From assembly GCA_017649745.1 (NCBI GenBank), contig JAGCGE010000265.1, positions 1 to 14,850 on the forward strand: a DNA stretch of 14,850 nt, read 5' to 3'. Positions 1 through 8,535 of the stretch are shown here, piece after piece. The notes below the pieces were generated by a model. It worked only from the letters and a program-made list of their open reading frames with translations, did no database searches and was not told the DNA's origin. A program made the translations under genes and the position numbers. Source of the DNA: Clostridiales bacterium (GTDB lineage Bacteria; Bacillota_A; Clostridia; Saccharofermentanales; Saccharofermentanaceae). Each line of letters opens with the position of its first letter. Positions within the stretch are counted from its first letter, which is position 1.

Positions 1-154
1 CGATTGCTCGGCGGTTTTCTTTTCTGTTGCACTTTCCTTAAAGTTACCTTCACCGGGCGTTACCCGGCACCCTTGTCCTATGGAGCCCGGACTTTCCTCA
101 TTCACCTGCTTTCGCATATGGTGCCCGCGATTGTCTGAGCCTACCTTTGAAAAC
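1..154 (-). ncRNA. rnpB: RNase P RNA, class A, 5' half (cut by the window edge)
   Basis: This is the catalytic RNA of ribonuclease P, which removes 5' leaders from tRNA precursors. Read on the minus strand, it shows the universally conserved core GAGGAAAGTCCGGGCTCC (82-99), then a GGGTGCC segment and a CCGGG-TAAC-CCCGG hairpin (about 53-68, the P8 position). The conserved AGTGCAACAGA (23-33) and AAACCGCC (10-17) follow, in the order seen in E. coli M1 RNA. The 5' segment near 125-147 (GGCTCAGACAATCGC) resembles the P1/P2 region of class A molecules. The class B (Bacillus) arrangement is absent, which argues against Bacilli. The 3' half lies beyond position 1. The 5' end is placed near 154 from the promoter position and is uncertain by a few bases. 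Confidence 0.95.
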
Positions 155-160
155 ATAATA

Positions 161-190
161 ATTATATAAATAAAATATAGATTATAGCAA
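161..190 (-). promoter_or_regulatory. Candidate promoter of rnpB
   Basis: On the minus strand a perfect TATAAT lies at 161-166 and a TTGCTA (4 of 6 matches to TTGACA) at 185-190, spaced by 18 bp. The -10 sits about 7 bp before the expected RNase P RNA 5' end. The -35 element lies within the last two codons of nif3 (TTG CTA, then the TAA stop), so the RNA gene appears to carry its own promoter overlapping the upstream gene. A second TATAAT (181-186) has no good -35. This is motif inspection only. Confidence 0.5.
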
Positions 191-949
191 TGTTGTTTCA
201 TTGCCAAAATCAACAAAAATAGGAAGATCAGGGAACTGTTCCTCAAGCACAGTCTTTAACCTTGGAAGATAGACACGTTCTGATGCATTATGACCACAAA
301 TAAGAACAGCAATCCCAAGCTCATTTAAAAGGACCATGTGATGATGTTTCATCTCACCTGTTACTACAAGATCTGCACCACTGTTCTTGATCGCTTCGAT
401 ATTATCTTCATCGAAAGAACCACCCTGGCAGAATGCCTTATTAACCTCAGTATCAGGTGAACTGATCGTTATCGTTCCGCTACAATCAAGTCCTTCTATG
501 ATCTTTTTCGAAAACTCTTTAACAGTTGTCTTCTCAACATCAAAGCAAACACCTATGGTAGCTTCTCTAAGCTTATATGCATCTTCTCCGCCAAGTCTTT
601 TTGCTATTTCAAGATTGCCGAATTCATCTGTGCAATCAAGCTGAGTATGACAAGCATATAATGCAATATCATTTTTGATAAGAGCAGTTAAAATCGCTCC
701 TGTTGCATTATCAGAACTGACATTATCAATACCGCCAAAGATCAACGGATGATGGGCGATGATGATATTAGCTCCGTTCTTTATCGCTGTCTTAACTGCA
801 TCAGAAGTACAGTCCAATGTTAATTGAACGCCCTTTAATTCGCTATCTGATGATCCTGCCAATAGACCGGGATTATCGTATTCCATAGCATTTTCGAGCG
901 GGAAAAGCTTCTCCAGATAATTAGATAAGTCAGAAACCTTATAAGACAT
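182..949 (-). CDS. Nif3-like dinuclear metal centre protein (YqfO/DUF34 family)
   Basis: This encodes a 255-residue member of the Nif3/YqfO/YbgI family, ring-forming hexameric proteins with a two-metal site and a still debated function; some are annotated as GTP cyclohydrolase I type 2. The expected metal ligands are visible: the HHP motif (H66, H67 in IIAHHPLIF), H101/D105 in HTQLD, and H220/E224 in GHNASER near the C terminus. It is the short form, close to E. coli YbgI (about 247 residues), and lacks the inserted PII-like domain that lengthens B. subtilis YqfO. The reading frame is open further upstream to 1024, but ATG 949 is chosen because GGAGG sits 6 bases before it and the protein then begins at the family's usual N terminus. 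It overlaps the end of trmK by 11 bp, the common TrmK-Nif3 pairing, and is probably translationally coupled to it. Confidence 0.93.
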   Translation of the reverse strand: MSYKVSDLSNYLEKLFPLENAMEYDNPGLLAGSSDSELKGVQLTLDCTSDAVKTAIKNGANIIIAHHPLIFGGIDNVSSDNATGAILTALIKNDIALYACHTQLDCTDEFGNLEIAKRLGGEDAYKLREATIGVCFDVEKTTVKEFSKKIIEGLDCSGTITISSPDTEVNKAFCQGGSFDEDNIEAIKNSGADLVVTGEMKHHHMVLLNELGIAVLICGHNASERVYLPRLKTVLEEQFPDLPIFVDFGNETTLL

Positions 950-1613
950 GTCGTTCCTCCAATACTTTACGAAGTTCAGGATTACCTCTGCTCCTAAGCT
1001 TATATACCTCATCAAGATGATCATGGAACTTCTTTATCTCAGGTTTTTCAGATCTGAGAAGAACAGGACCGTAATACTTCTCTTCAGGAGTAAGAGAAGT
1101 AACTTCACCTGTATATGAAGTCATAATCAACTGATAAAAAAGATCTCTATCGATAGTTGCTGTTTCAGAATTGATACTAAATCCATTGCTGACCAGATAA
1201 ACACGAAGTTCATCAGATGTCTTCTGCGGTTGAAGAACAAAGTCGACCTCTTTAAGAATGTCCTTAGATGTACGAGAGATAACTTCAGACATTACACTCA
1301 TGATCGTATTACCGCCTAATCCTGCCATTACGACAGTATCATTAGGCTTAAGATCAATGCCGACTAGTCCGTCAGTGCAATATACCTCATAACTTCCAGA
1401 AAGATTATGACCTTTAAGGCATTTGTCTGTCCTCTCGGCAGGAAGCTTATGGATATCTGTACAGATACAAAACGGCGTAATGGAATTCTTAAGACAAGAC
1501 AGAGCAAGAAGACCATGATCAGATCCGACATCGATCACACGACCTTTGGAAGCTTTTGTCCTGTCTATGGAGTCATAGACCATCTGAAGCCTTATAGAAA
1601 GCGGATCTATCAA
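939..1613 (-). CDS. trmK: tRNA (adenine(22)-N(1))-methyltransferase TrmK
   Basis: This encodes a 224-residue SAM-dependent methyltransferase that makes m1A at position 22 of tRNA, a modification largely restricted to Gram-positive bacteria. The Rossmann motif I DVGSDHG is at residues 28-34, the family signature MAGLGG at 96-101, and LQPQ follows further on. The C-terminal part is charged and helical, as expected for the family's coiled-coil extension. The start is a TTG at 1611-1613 whose first bases overlap the dnaG stop (TTGA, 4 bp). A strong GGAGG lies about 7 bases before it, and the next in-frame Met (residue 11) would cut into the conserved N terminus. In many Firmicutes rpoD lies between dnaG and trmK; here trmK follows dnaG directly. 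Assignment rests on motifs and on the dnaG/nif3 context. Confidence 0.93.
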   Translation of the reverse strand: MIDPLSIRLQMVYDSIDRTKASKGRVIDVGSDHGLLALSCLKNSITPFCICTDIHKLPAERTDKCLKGHNLSGSYEVYCTDGLVGIDLKPNDTVVMAGLGGNTIMSVMSEVISRTSKDILKEVDFVLQPQKTSDELRVYLVSNGFSINSETATIDRDLFYQLIMTSYTGEVTSLTPEEKYYGPVLLRSEKPEIKKFHDHLDEVYKLRSRGNPELRKVLEERHVL

Positions 1614-3511
1614 AGGTTCTCCTCCTTCTTCTTTATATATTCAAGACCTTTATCGATCTTCCTAAGTGCCTCGAAAAGCTTGGTCCTCTCATTCTCCTCA
1701 GGAACATTATCAAGCCTTTTAACGATATAAAGCTTCTTTTGCATGAGCATCTCTTTCCTAAGCTTACAAAGACGTATCAGATACTCACCGCTAAGTCTTG
1801 TAACACCAAGATTCAACGGAAGCTTCTCAGATTCCTTAAGATAGACAATCTCAGCTTTTTCTCCATTGATAAGATACTTGCCAAGTTCTCCTATCAAAGC
1901 TGCTTCATTAATTCCCTTAGGCGAGAAATGTGTAAGCATATATTCGACGATAAGTTGCATGTTCTTACCGTAGAAATCAGCAGGTCTTACTATATCCAGA
2001 GGATCGATTATATTAGGATCAAGTAATGCATCCTTAAGGATTACAGCATAACAGATAACTTCCAATTCAAGTTCTGTCGCATAATCATCAGGTATACCCT
2101 TCTTTTTCTCACTTGAGACCTTACGTCTCTCAAGTTCTTCTTTATTATCTTTGTCGATCGTCCTTATCGACAGCTTATTCTCGTTCTCATTCTCGCTATT
2201 CTCGAGTTCTTCCATCCTTTTAACAAGAACTTCAGGAGTAGCCTTAAGATACAGATTAGCTTCAGATGCAAATCTGTAACGCTTGATCTCGTCATTTATC
2301 CAGGAACCGTAAAGTATGACCTTATCCTGGTAAGAAGCAAGGTCGAGTTTATTATCCTTAAAGCAATCATTATATGCTCTATCGAAAAGATAATCCTCAA
2401 CTGACTTAGCAGCATTAACTATCCTTCCGAACGCTTCTGCTCCATGCTCCTTGATATATCCGTCAGGATCTTTACCATCAGGAACACATGCGATCTTGAT
2501 CTTTATCTTAAGACCTGACATACGCCTTAAATACTTAAACATCATCTCGATAGCTCTTATAGCTGCGTTCTGTCCAGCGTTATCAGAATCGAAGAAGAAT
2601 ACTACTTCTTCAGCATACTTAGAAACAAGCTTCAATTGAGAGTCAGTAAAAGCAGTTCCAAGCGAAGCAACAACGTTCTTGATACCGGCTTGATGCATGG
2701 CAATAGCATCCATATAACCTTCAACAATGATCAACTGCTTAGATCTGACTGTTCTTGCGAAATTAAGAGCATAAAGATGATCCTGCTTCTTATAAACAAC
2801 AGATTCAGGAGAATTGATATACTTAGGCTTCTCATCTCCCATAGCACGTCCACCGAAAGCGATGATCGTACCGTATGCATCAAATATCGGAAACATCAGC
2901 CTGCCTCTGAAAAGATCATAAAGTCTGCCATTTTTCTGAGATATGGTAAAAAGACCTGAATCCTTCATCTCATCATCTGTGTAACCTTTAAGATTCAGAT
3001 GCTTATATAGTGAATCATAAGAATCAAGAGAATATCCGATTCCGAAATTCTTAAGAGTAGCATTACTTAATTGCCTTGAAGCAGCATAATCCCTAGCCTT
3101 CTTGCCTTGATCACCATTAAAGTTCAAATAGAAGAATCTAGCTGCTTCAGTAAGGAGCTTATAAACTCTTTCTCTATGCTTCTTGTTGTTCTCATTCTTA
3201 TCGTACGAATTATCTTCAGGAACCTCGACACCATATTCCTTACCAAGGAATCTTACTGCTTCAGGAAAAGACATTCTCTCCATCTCCATAATAAAGCCGA
3301 TACTGTTACCACCCTTATTACAGCCGAAACATCGATAGATATTCTTCGTAAGAGATATCGAAAAAGACGGAGATTTCTCAGAATGGAAAGGACAAAGGCC
3401 AAACATATTTTGTCCTGTACGCTTGGTAAAAGATACATACTTACCGACAACGGATTGGATATCCGCTTTATCAAGTATCTCTTGTATTACTTCATCAGGT
3501 ATATGGCCCAT
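1610..3511 (-). CDS. dnaG: DNA primase DnaG
   Basis: DnaG makes the RNA primers for replication and acts at the fork with the replicative helicase. The 633-residue protein has the N-terminal CHC2 zinc ribbon (C40, H43, C61, C64). The RNA polymerase domain carries the basic RLYDLFRGRLMFPI stretch (about 196-209), and the TOPRIM motifs are IIVEGYMDA (261-269) and FFDSDNAG (306-313). The C-terminal part matches the helicase-binding region in place. It is slightly longer than B. subtilis DnaG (about 603), with a low-complexity acidic/asparagine linker (SENENEN, coding around 2190-2205) before the C-terminal domain. The frame is open to 3568, but ATG 3511 is preferred: it has AAGGA 7 bases upstream and begins with MGHIPDEVIQEI, the family's usual N terminus. 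It is the first gene of the dnaG-trmK-nif3 block. Confidence 0.97.
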   Translation of the reverse strand: MGHIPDEVIQEILDKADIQSVVGKYVSFTKRTGQNMFGLCPFHSEKSPSFSISLTKNIYRCFGCNKGGNSIGFIMEMERMSFPEAVRFLGKEYGVEVPEDNSYDKNENNKKHRERVYKLLTEAARFFYLNFNGDQGKKARDYAASRQLSNATLKNFGIGYSLDSYDSLYKHLNLKGYTDDEMKDSGLFTISQKNGRLYDLFRGRLMFPIFDAYGTIIAFGGRAMGDEKPKYINSPESVVYKKQDHLYALNFARTVRSKQLIIVEGYMDAIAMHQAGIKNVVASLGTAFTDSQLKLVSKYAEEVVFFFDSDNAGQNAAIRAIEMMFKYLRRMSGLKIKIKIACVPDGKDPDGYIKEHGAEAFGRIVNAAKSVEDYLFDRAYNDCFKDNKLDLASYQDKVILYGSWINDEIKRYRFASEANLYLKATPEVLVKRMEELENSENENENKLSIRTIDKDNKEELERRKVSSEKKKGIPDDYATELELEVICYAVILKDALLDPNIIDPLDIVRPADFYGKNMQLIVEYMLTHFSPKGINEAALIGELGKYLINGEKAEIVYLKESEKLPLNLGVTRLSGEYLIRLCKLRKEMLMQKKLYIVKRLDNVPEENERTKLFEALRKIDKGLEYIKKKEENL

Positions 3512-3534
3512 ACTACTATCCTTACTTTTTAAAT

Positions 3535-3543
3535 AGTATAACA
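3535..3543 (-). promoter_or_regulatory. Candidate extended -10 promoter for dnaG
   Basis: The minus strand reads TGTTATACT here: a TATACT -10 hexamer directly preceded by TGT, which fits the TGn extended -10 element. No good -35 is found 16-18 bp upstream because that position falls in the yajC terminator. It lies just after that terminator and about 24 bp before the dnaG start codon, giving a very short leader. The position makes sense functionally, but the call is visual. Confidence 0.42.
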
Positions 3544-3549
3544 CATAAC

Positions 3550-3578
3550 AAAAAAAGAACCGTCCCATTAGACGGTCC
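3550..3578 (-). terminator. Intrinsic terminator after yajC
   Basis: On the minus strand an 8-bp stem (GGACCGTC paired with GACGGTTC, one G-T wobble) closes a 6-base loop (TAATGG) and is followed immediately by seven T residues. It begins 12 bp after the yajC stop and ends before the dnaG promoter region, so it should close the dapA-dapB-yajC transcript and separate it from dnaG. Confidence 0.88.
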
Positions 3579-3589
3579 TTTCAAAATAT

Positions 3590-3994
3590 TTATTCTTCGT
3601 CTTTAACTTTCAGCTTTTTCTTCTTTTCCTTAGCCTTATCAACTGCGGACTTTTCTGCCTTAGCTTCTGTCTCAGGCTTAACAACAGTGCTGATAGCTGA
3701 CTTCTGGAAAGTAATGAGTGTATTAGCAAGTGAAGTTGAGATCGTGATCTCATCATCCTTGATGTTAGCAACTCTTCCGACGATTCCGCCGATAGTAACA
3801 ACCGGATCGCCAACTCTGAGCTTCTCCATCTGCTCTTTATGCTCTTTTTCCTTCTTCTTCTGAGGACGCATTACTGCGAAGTACATGATAGCAAGAAGAC
3901 CAACTATCATAATAATAGTCATGATGATCTGAGAAGAATCATAAGCCTGCATCTGAGCAGGATCTGCGTCCAAAATCACTTTGTCAATAAACAT
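3590..3994 (-). CDS. yajC: Preprotein translocase subunit YajC
   Basis: YajC is a small single-span membrane protein that associates with SecYEG and SecDF and assists protein export. The 134-residue product has a hydrophobic segment at about 22-41, followed by MRPQKKKEKEHKEQ, the family's typical MRPQ-Lys-rich junction. Next comes the conserved LRVGDPVVTIGGIVGRV (59-75), and the tail is lysine/glutamate rich. ATG 3994 is chosen over an in-frame TTG at 4012 because the TTG overlaps the GGAGG ribosome binding site; the spacing to the ATG, 11 bases, is somewhat long. It follows dapB by 18 bp and is followed by a terminator. In many bacteria yajC sits directly after queA-tgt; here that pair is on the other strand about 1.8 kb away. 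Confidence 0.95.
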   Translation of the reverse strand: MFIDKVILDADPAQMQAYDSSQIIMTIIMIVGLLAIMYFAVMRPQKKKEKEHKEQMEKLRVGDPVVTIGGIVGRVANIKDDEITISTSLANTLITFQKSAISTVVKPETEAKAEKSAVDKAKEKKKKLKVKDEE

Positions 3995-4012
3995 TAAACA
4001 AAAAACCTCCAA

Positions 4013-4771
4013 TTATAATTCGATCATATCAGTCATGTCATAAAGACCGCAGCCTTTACCAATAAGGTATTTAGAAGCTGCAATTGCACCTCTGGCAAAT
4101 ACGTCTCTTGTCTGTGCGGAATGAGATATCTTAAGGATCTCTTCATTTCCGATAAACATTGCTTCATGTTCACCAACGATATTACCGCCTCTGATCGAAC
4201 TGATTCCGATCTCAGTAGTCTCACGCTTCTTCTTAACAGACTGTCTGTCATAAACGTATGTAACTTCACCATCGATTGAATCCTTAATAGCATCAGCTAT
4301 CATAAGAGCAGTTCCGGATGGTGCATCAAGTTTTCTATTATGATGAGCCTCAACGATCTCGATATCATATCCTGGATACAAAAGCTTTGTTACCTTACGG
4401 CAAAGAGCAACCATGATATTCATTCCAAGGCTCATATTAGCTGACTTAAAGATAGCGATCTTCTTACTTGCCTCATCAATAAGCTTGAGATGATCTTCTG
4501 TAAGACCTGTTGTGCAGCAAACAATAGGCTTATTCCTGTTAACTGCAAACTCGATGATACCAGGGATGCAGGAAAAGTGAGAAAAATCGATAATTACATC
4601 GAAATCAACATCTACTTTGTTAGCATCAGAGAAGACCGGAAAATCCAATCCTGCAGTATTATCAGAAATATCTACACCGCAAGTGATCTCTGCGTCAGGA
4701 TCATTTTTGCACATGTTGGCTATTACACGACCCATATAGCCGCAACAACCATTCATAAGAATACGGACCAT
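4013..4771 (-). CDS. dapB: 4-hydroxy-tetrahydrodipicolinate reductase DapB
   Basis: DapB reduces 4-hydroxy-tetrahydrodipicolinate to tetrahydrodipicolinate with NAD(P)H, the second step of the diaminopimelate/lysine branch, in the cytoplasm. The 252-residue protein has the dinucleotide-binding loop GCCGYMGR (8-15). The catalytic and substrate-binding region is EAHHNRKLDAPSGTA (141-155), with H143, H144, K147 and the DAPSGT loop. GEHEAMF near the C terminus matches the family's G-x-H-x-x-x-F motif. The length is slightly under the usual 265-270 residues and no domain is missing. Its ATG shares one base with the dapA stop (TGATG), and GGAGG lies 9 bases upstream, so the two genes are probably translationally coupled. 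Product order follows the pathway order. Confidence 0.97.
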   Translation of the reverse strand: MVRILMNGCCGYMGRVIANMCKNDPDAEITCGVDISDNTAGLDFPVFSDANKVDVDFDVIIDFSHFSCIPGIIEFAVNRNKPIVCCTTGLTEDHLKLIDEASKKIAIFKSANMSLGMNIMVALCRKVTKLLYPGYDIEIVEAHHNRKLDAPSGTALMIADAIKDSIDGEVTYVYDRQSVKKKRETTEIGISSIRGGNIVGEHEAMFIGNEEILKISHSAQTRDVFARGAIAASKYLIGKGCGLYDMTDMIEL

Positions 4772-5685
4772 CAGTTATTACCTCCGTTCAAGAAAGCATT
4801 GATATGAGAAAGATCATACTTAGAAAGAACATCAGTCATGAACTTCTTATTCTTCTCGCTCATCTCGCACAATGGAAGTCTGCACTTACCTGTGCCGAAT
4901 CCCAAGTACTCAACAGCTTCCTTAACAGGAATTGGGTTAACCTCACAGAACATAGCTTTAACAAGCGGGATCACCTCGATCTGAAGCTCTTGTGCTCTCT
5001 TAAGATCACCATTCTTATATGAATGAACCATCTCAGACATCTTAGCTGGCAAAATATTAGCTACAACAGAAATAACACCCTTACCGCCAAGTGAGAGCAA
5101 TGGTACTACGAGTGCATCCTCACCGGAATAGAAATCATATCTGTCACCACAGAGACTAAGTATCTCAGGAACCTGACTAAGGTTGCATTCCTTGATCGCT
5201 TGGATATTATCGATCTCTGCAAGTCTGTAAAGAACCTCAGGTGAGATATTAACGTTAGTCCATGAAGGAACATTGTAAAGGATAACAGGAGCATCGCAGC
5301 TCTCAGCCATTACCTTAAAATGTCTGTAAAGACCTTCAGGTGTGCACTTGTTGTAATATGGTGTAACGATCAATGTAGCATCAGCTCCTACCTCGCAAGC
5401 CCTCTTTGTAAGTCTTGCACCATGAGCTGTGTCATTAGATCCTGTACCTGCGATAACTGGTACTCTGTGAGCTACTGCATCTACTACACACTTGATCGTA
5501 TCGATATGTTCATCATCAGGCATTGTAGAAGCTTCACCTGTGGATCCGCAAACTACGATGGCATCTGTACCGTTCTGAAGGTGAAAATCAACAAGCTGTT
5601 CAAGCTTCTTAAAATTCACACCTCCTTCACTCGTGAAAGGTGTAACGATAGCTACAGCAGAGCCTTCGAAAATTGGCTTTTTCAT
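4771..5685 (-). CDS. dapA: 4-hydroxy-tetrahydrodipicolinate synthase DapA (with an unusual Trp at the Arg138 position)
   Basis: DapA condenses pyruvate with aspartate semialdehyde, the committed step towards diaminopimelate and lysine. The 304-residue TIM-barrel protein retains the Schiff-base lysine (K165 in AIKECN). The catalytic tyrosines are present in TPYYNK (Y110/Y111) and LYNVP (Y137), and the threonine loop reads GSTGEAS (S48-T49 where E. coli has T44-T45). The motif normally read as NVPxRT is NVPSWT here: residue 142, coded by TGG on the minus strand at 5260-5262, is tryptophan where E. coli has Arg138, which binds the substrate carboxylate. DapB lies immediately downstream with a 1-bp overlap, which favours true DapA function over a related aldolase such as N-acetylneuraminate lyase. 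AAGGAGG precedes the ATG by about 8 bases. No lysine riboswitch fits in the short leader. Confidence 0.93.
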   Translation of the reverse strand: MKKPIFEGSAVAIVTPFTSEGGVNFKKLEQLVDFHLQNGTDAIVVCGSTGEASTMPDDEHIDTIKCVVDAVAHRVPVIAGTGSNDTAHGARLTKRACEVGADATLIVTPYYNKCTPEGLYRHFKVMAESCDAPVILYNVPSWTNVNISPEVLYRLAEIDNIQAIKECNLSQVPEILSLCGDRYDFYSGEDALVVPLLSLGGKGVISVVANILPAKMSEMVHSYKNGDLKRAQELQIEVIPLVKAMFCEVNPIPVKEAVEYLGFGTGKCRLPLCEMSEKNKKFMTDVLSKYDLSHINAFLNGGNN

Positions 5686-5721
5686 TGTATTTTCCTCCTT
5701 CTTTAAATAATAATTCGTTAA

Positions 5722-5750
5722 ATTTTAGCATTATGAATAAAGAATATCAA
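5722..5750 (-). promoter_or_regulatory. Promoter of the dapA-dapB-yajC operon
   Basis: On the minus strand TTGATA (5745-5750) and TAAAAT (5722-5727) are separated by exactly 17 bp, a good match to a housekeeping sigma-70/SigA promoter. The start point would fall near 5715, giving a leader of about 30 nt before the dapA ATG, with the AAGGAGG ribosome binding site in between. Confidence 0.6.
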
Positions 5751-5763
5751 TGTTGAAAATGTG

Positions 5764-5769
5764 TATAAT
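5764..5769 (+). promoter_or_regulatory. Candidate -10 element for queA-tgt
   Basis: A perfect TATAAT lies 28 bp before the queA start codon, within the 112-bp divergent region shared with dapA. No recognisable -35 is present 16-18 bp upstream and the bases before it do not form a TGn extension, so the call is tentative. The queA ribosome binding site is AGAGG around 5788-5792. Confidence 0.35.
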
Positions 5770-5797
5770 TAATAAGATTAATAATATAGAGGCATAT

Positions 5798-7962
<2,165 letters not shown>

Positions 7963-8526
7963 TCACGCAAGTTTAATATTCTCGGTATTTCTGACTATAA
8001 AGGTGACGGCTGAAAGGTTGTCACCTTTTAACATGGTACGATCTGAGATCCTGCTAATAAGGAAATCCATCCATTCTTCAGCACTTATCGATGACAGAGC
8101 ATCAGCAAGGATAGCATCACTCGAAAGATACTTAAAGAAGCGATCTGTTCCACAGATGATCCTGTCTTCATTATTGATCTTAGAAAGACCATTTGTTATC
8201 TGCTTAATATCACCATCATGAACGATAAAGACCTTGATAGCGCCGTGCTGTTCTGTTTCTATCTCATCATCAGTGATCCTTATGACTGTGTATTCATCAC
8301 CATATTTAACTAACTTAGAGATGAGATAAGTAATATCATCAAATGACATATTCTCAAAGTCATTCTTAAGTATCCTGTTAACTGCTAAAGATACTCTTCT
8401 ACACATATCCTTATCGCCGTTGCCGTTAACAACAACTGCTACAGTGAACGAACCGAATCCGACAAATACTTCATCATCGTATTCTTCCAACCCGCCTTTA
8501 TGTGTAAAAGTGTATGTCTCGATCAT
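7963..8526 (-). CDS. Small degenerate PP2C-like protein, possible pseudophosphatase
   Basis: This 187-residue soluble protein is not confidently recognised. Several segments line up with PP2C Ser/Thr phosphatase motifs in the right order. VVVNGNGDK (31-39) sits where VxDGMGG is expected. FIVHDGDIKQI (100-110) matches the GDSR-type strand and DRIICGTDRFFKYLSSD (121-137) the CSDG motif. KGDNLSAVTFIV (167-178) matches the C-terminal DN motif. The first metal-binding Asp is Asn (N34) and SDG reads TDR, so metal binding and catalysis are probably impaired or altered. It is about 90 residues shorter than the neighbouring PP2C and has no membrane segment. It starts 9 bp after that gene with GAGG 7 bases before the ATG, so the two are very likely co-expressed. 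The neighbour supports the family guess; an unrelated fold cannot be excluded. Confidence 0.5.
   Translation of the reverse strand: MIETYTFTHKGGLEEYDDEVFVGFGSFTVAVVVNGNGDKDMCRRVSLAVNRILKNDFENMSFDDITYLISKLVKYGDEYTVIRITDDEIETEQHGAIKVFIVHDGDIKQITNGLSKINNEDRIICGTDRFFKYLSSDAILADALSSISAEEWMDFLISRISDRTMLKGDNLSAVTFIVRNTENIKLA
7999..8028. repeat. Perfect 9-bp inverted repeat, possible tgt terminator
   Basis: AAAGGTGAC (7999-8007) and GTCACCTTT (8020-8028) are exact inverted copies around a 12-base loop, 37 bp past the tgt stop. On the plus strand the right arm ends in TTTT followed by AAC, so the T tract is short. The repeat lies inside the coding sequence of the opposing gene, across its conserved KGDN...AVTF codons. 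It may act as a weak terminator for queA-tgt, or be fortuitous. Confidence 0.4.
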
Positions 8527-8535
8527 TGTCTTTCC

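Noticed and set aside
2165..2215. Short tandem repeat in dnaG
   Set aside because: The TTCTCNTTCTC-like pattern simply encodes an Asn/Glu-rich linker; it is too short and irregular to call a repeat element.
3107..3532. Plus-strand open frame of 141 codons opposite dnaG
   Set aside because: It is antisense to the DnaG zinc-ribbon region, of basic low-complexity composition, with no motif.
5686..5797. Lysine riboswitch before dapA or preQ1 riboswitch before queA
   Set aside because: The divergent gap is only 112 bp and the dapA leader would be about 30 nt, too short for an L-box. I found no preQ1-type hairpin with the A-rich tail before queA.
5750..5797. N-terminal extension of QueA from the ATG at 5750
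   Set aside because: The extra 16 residues have no QueA similarity and overlap the candidate -10 and the ribosome binding site of the ATG at 5798.
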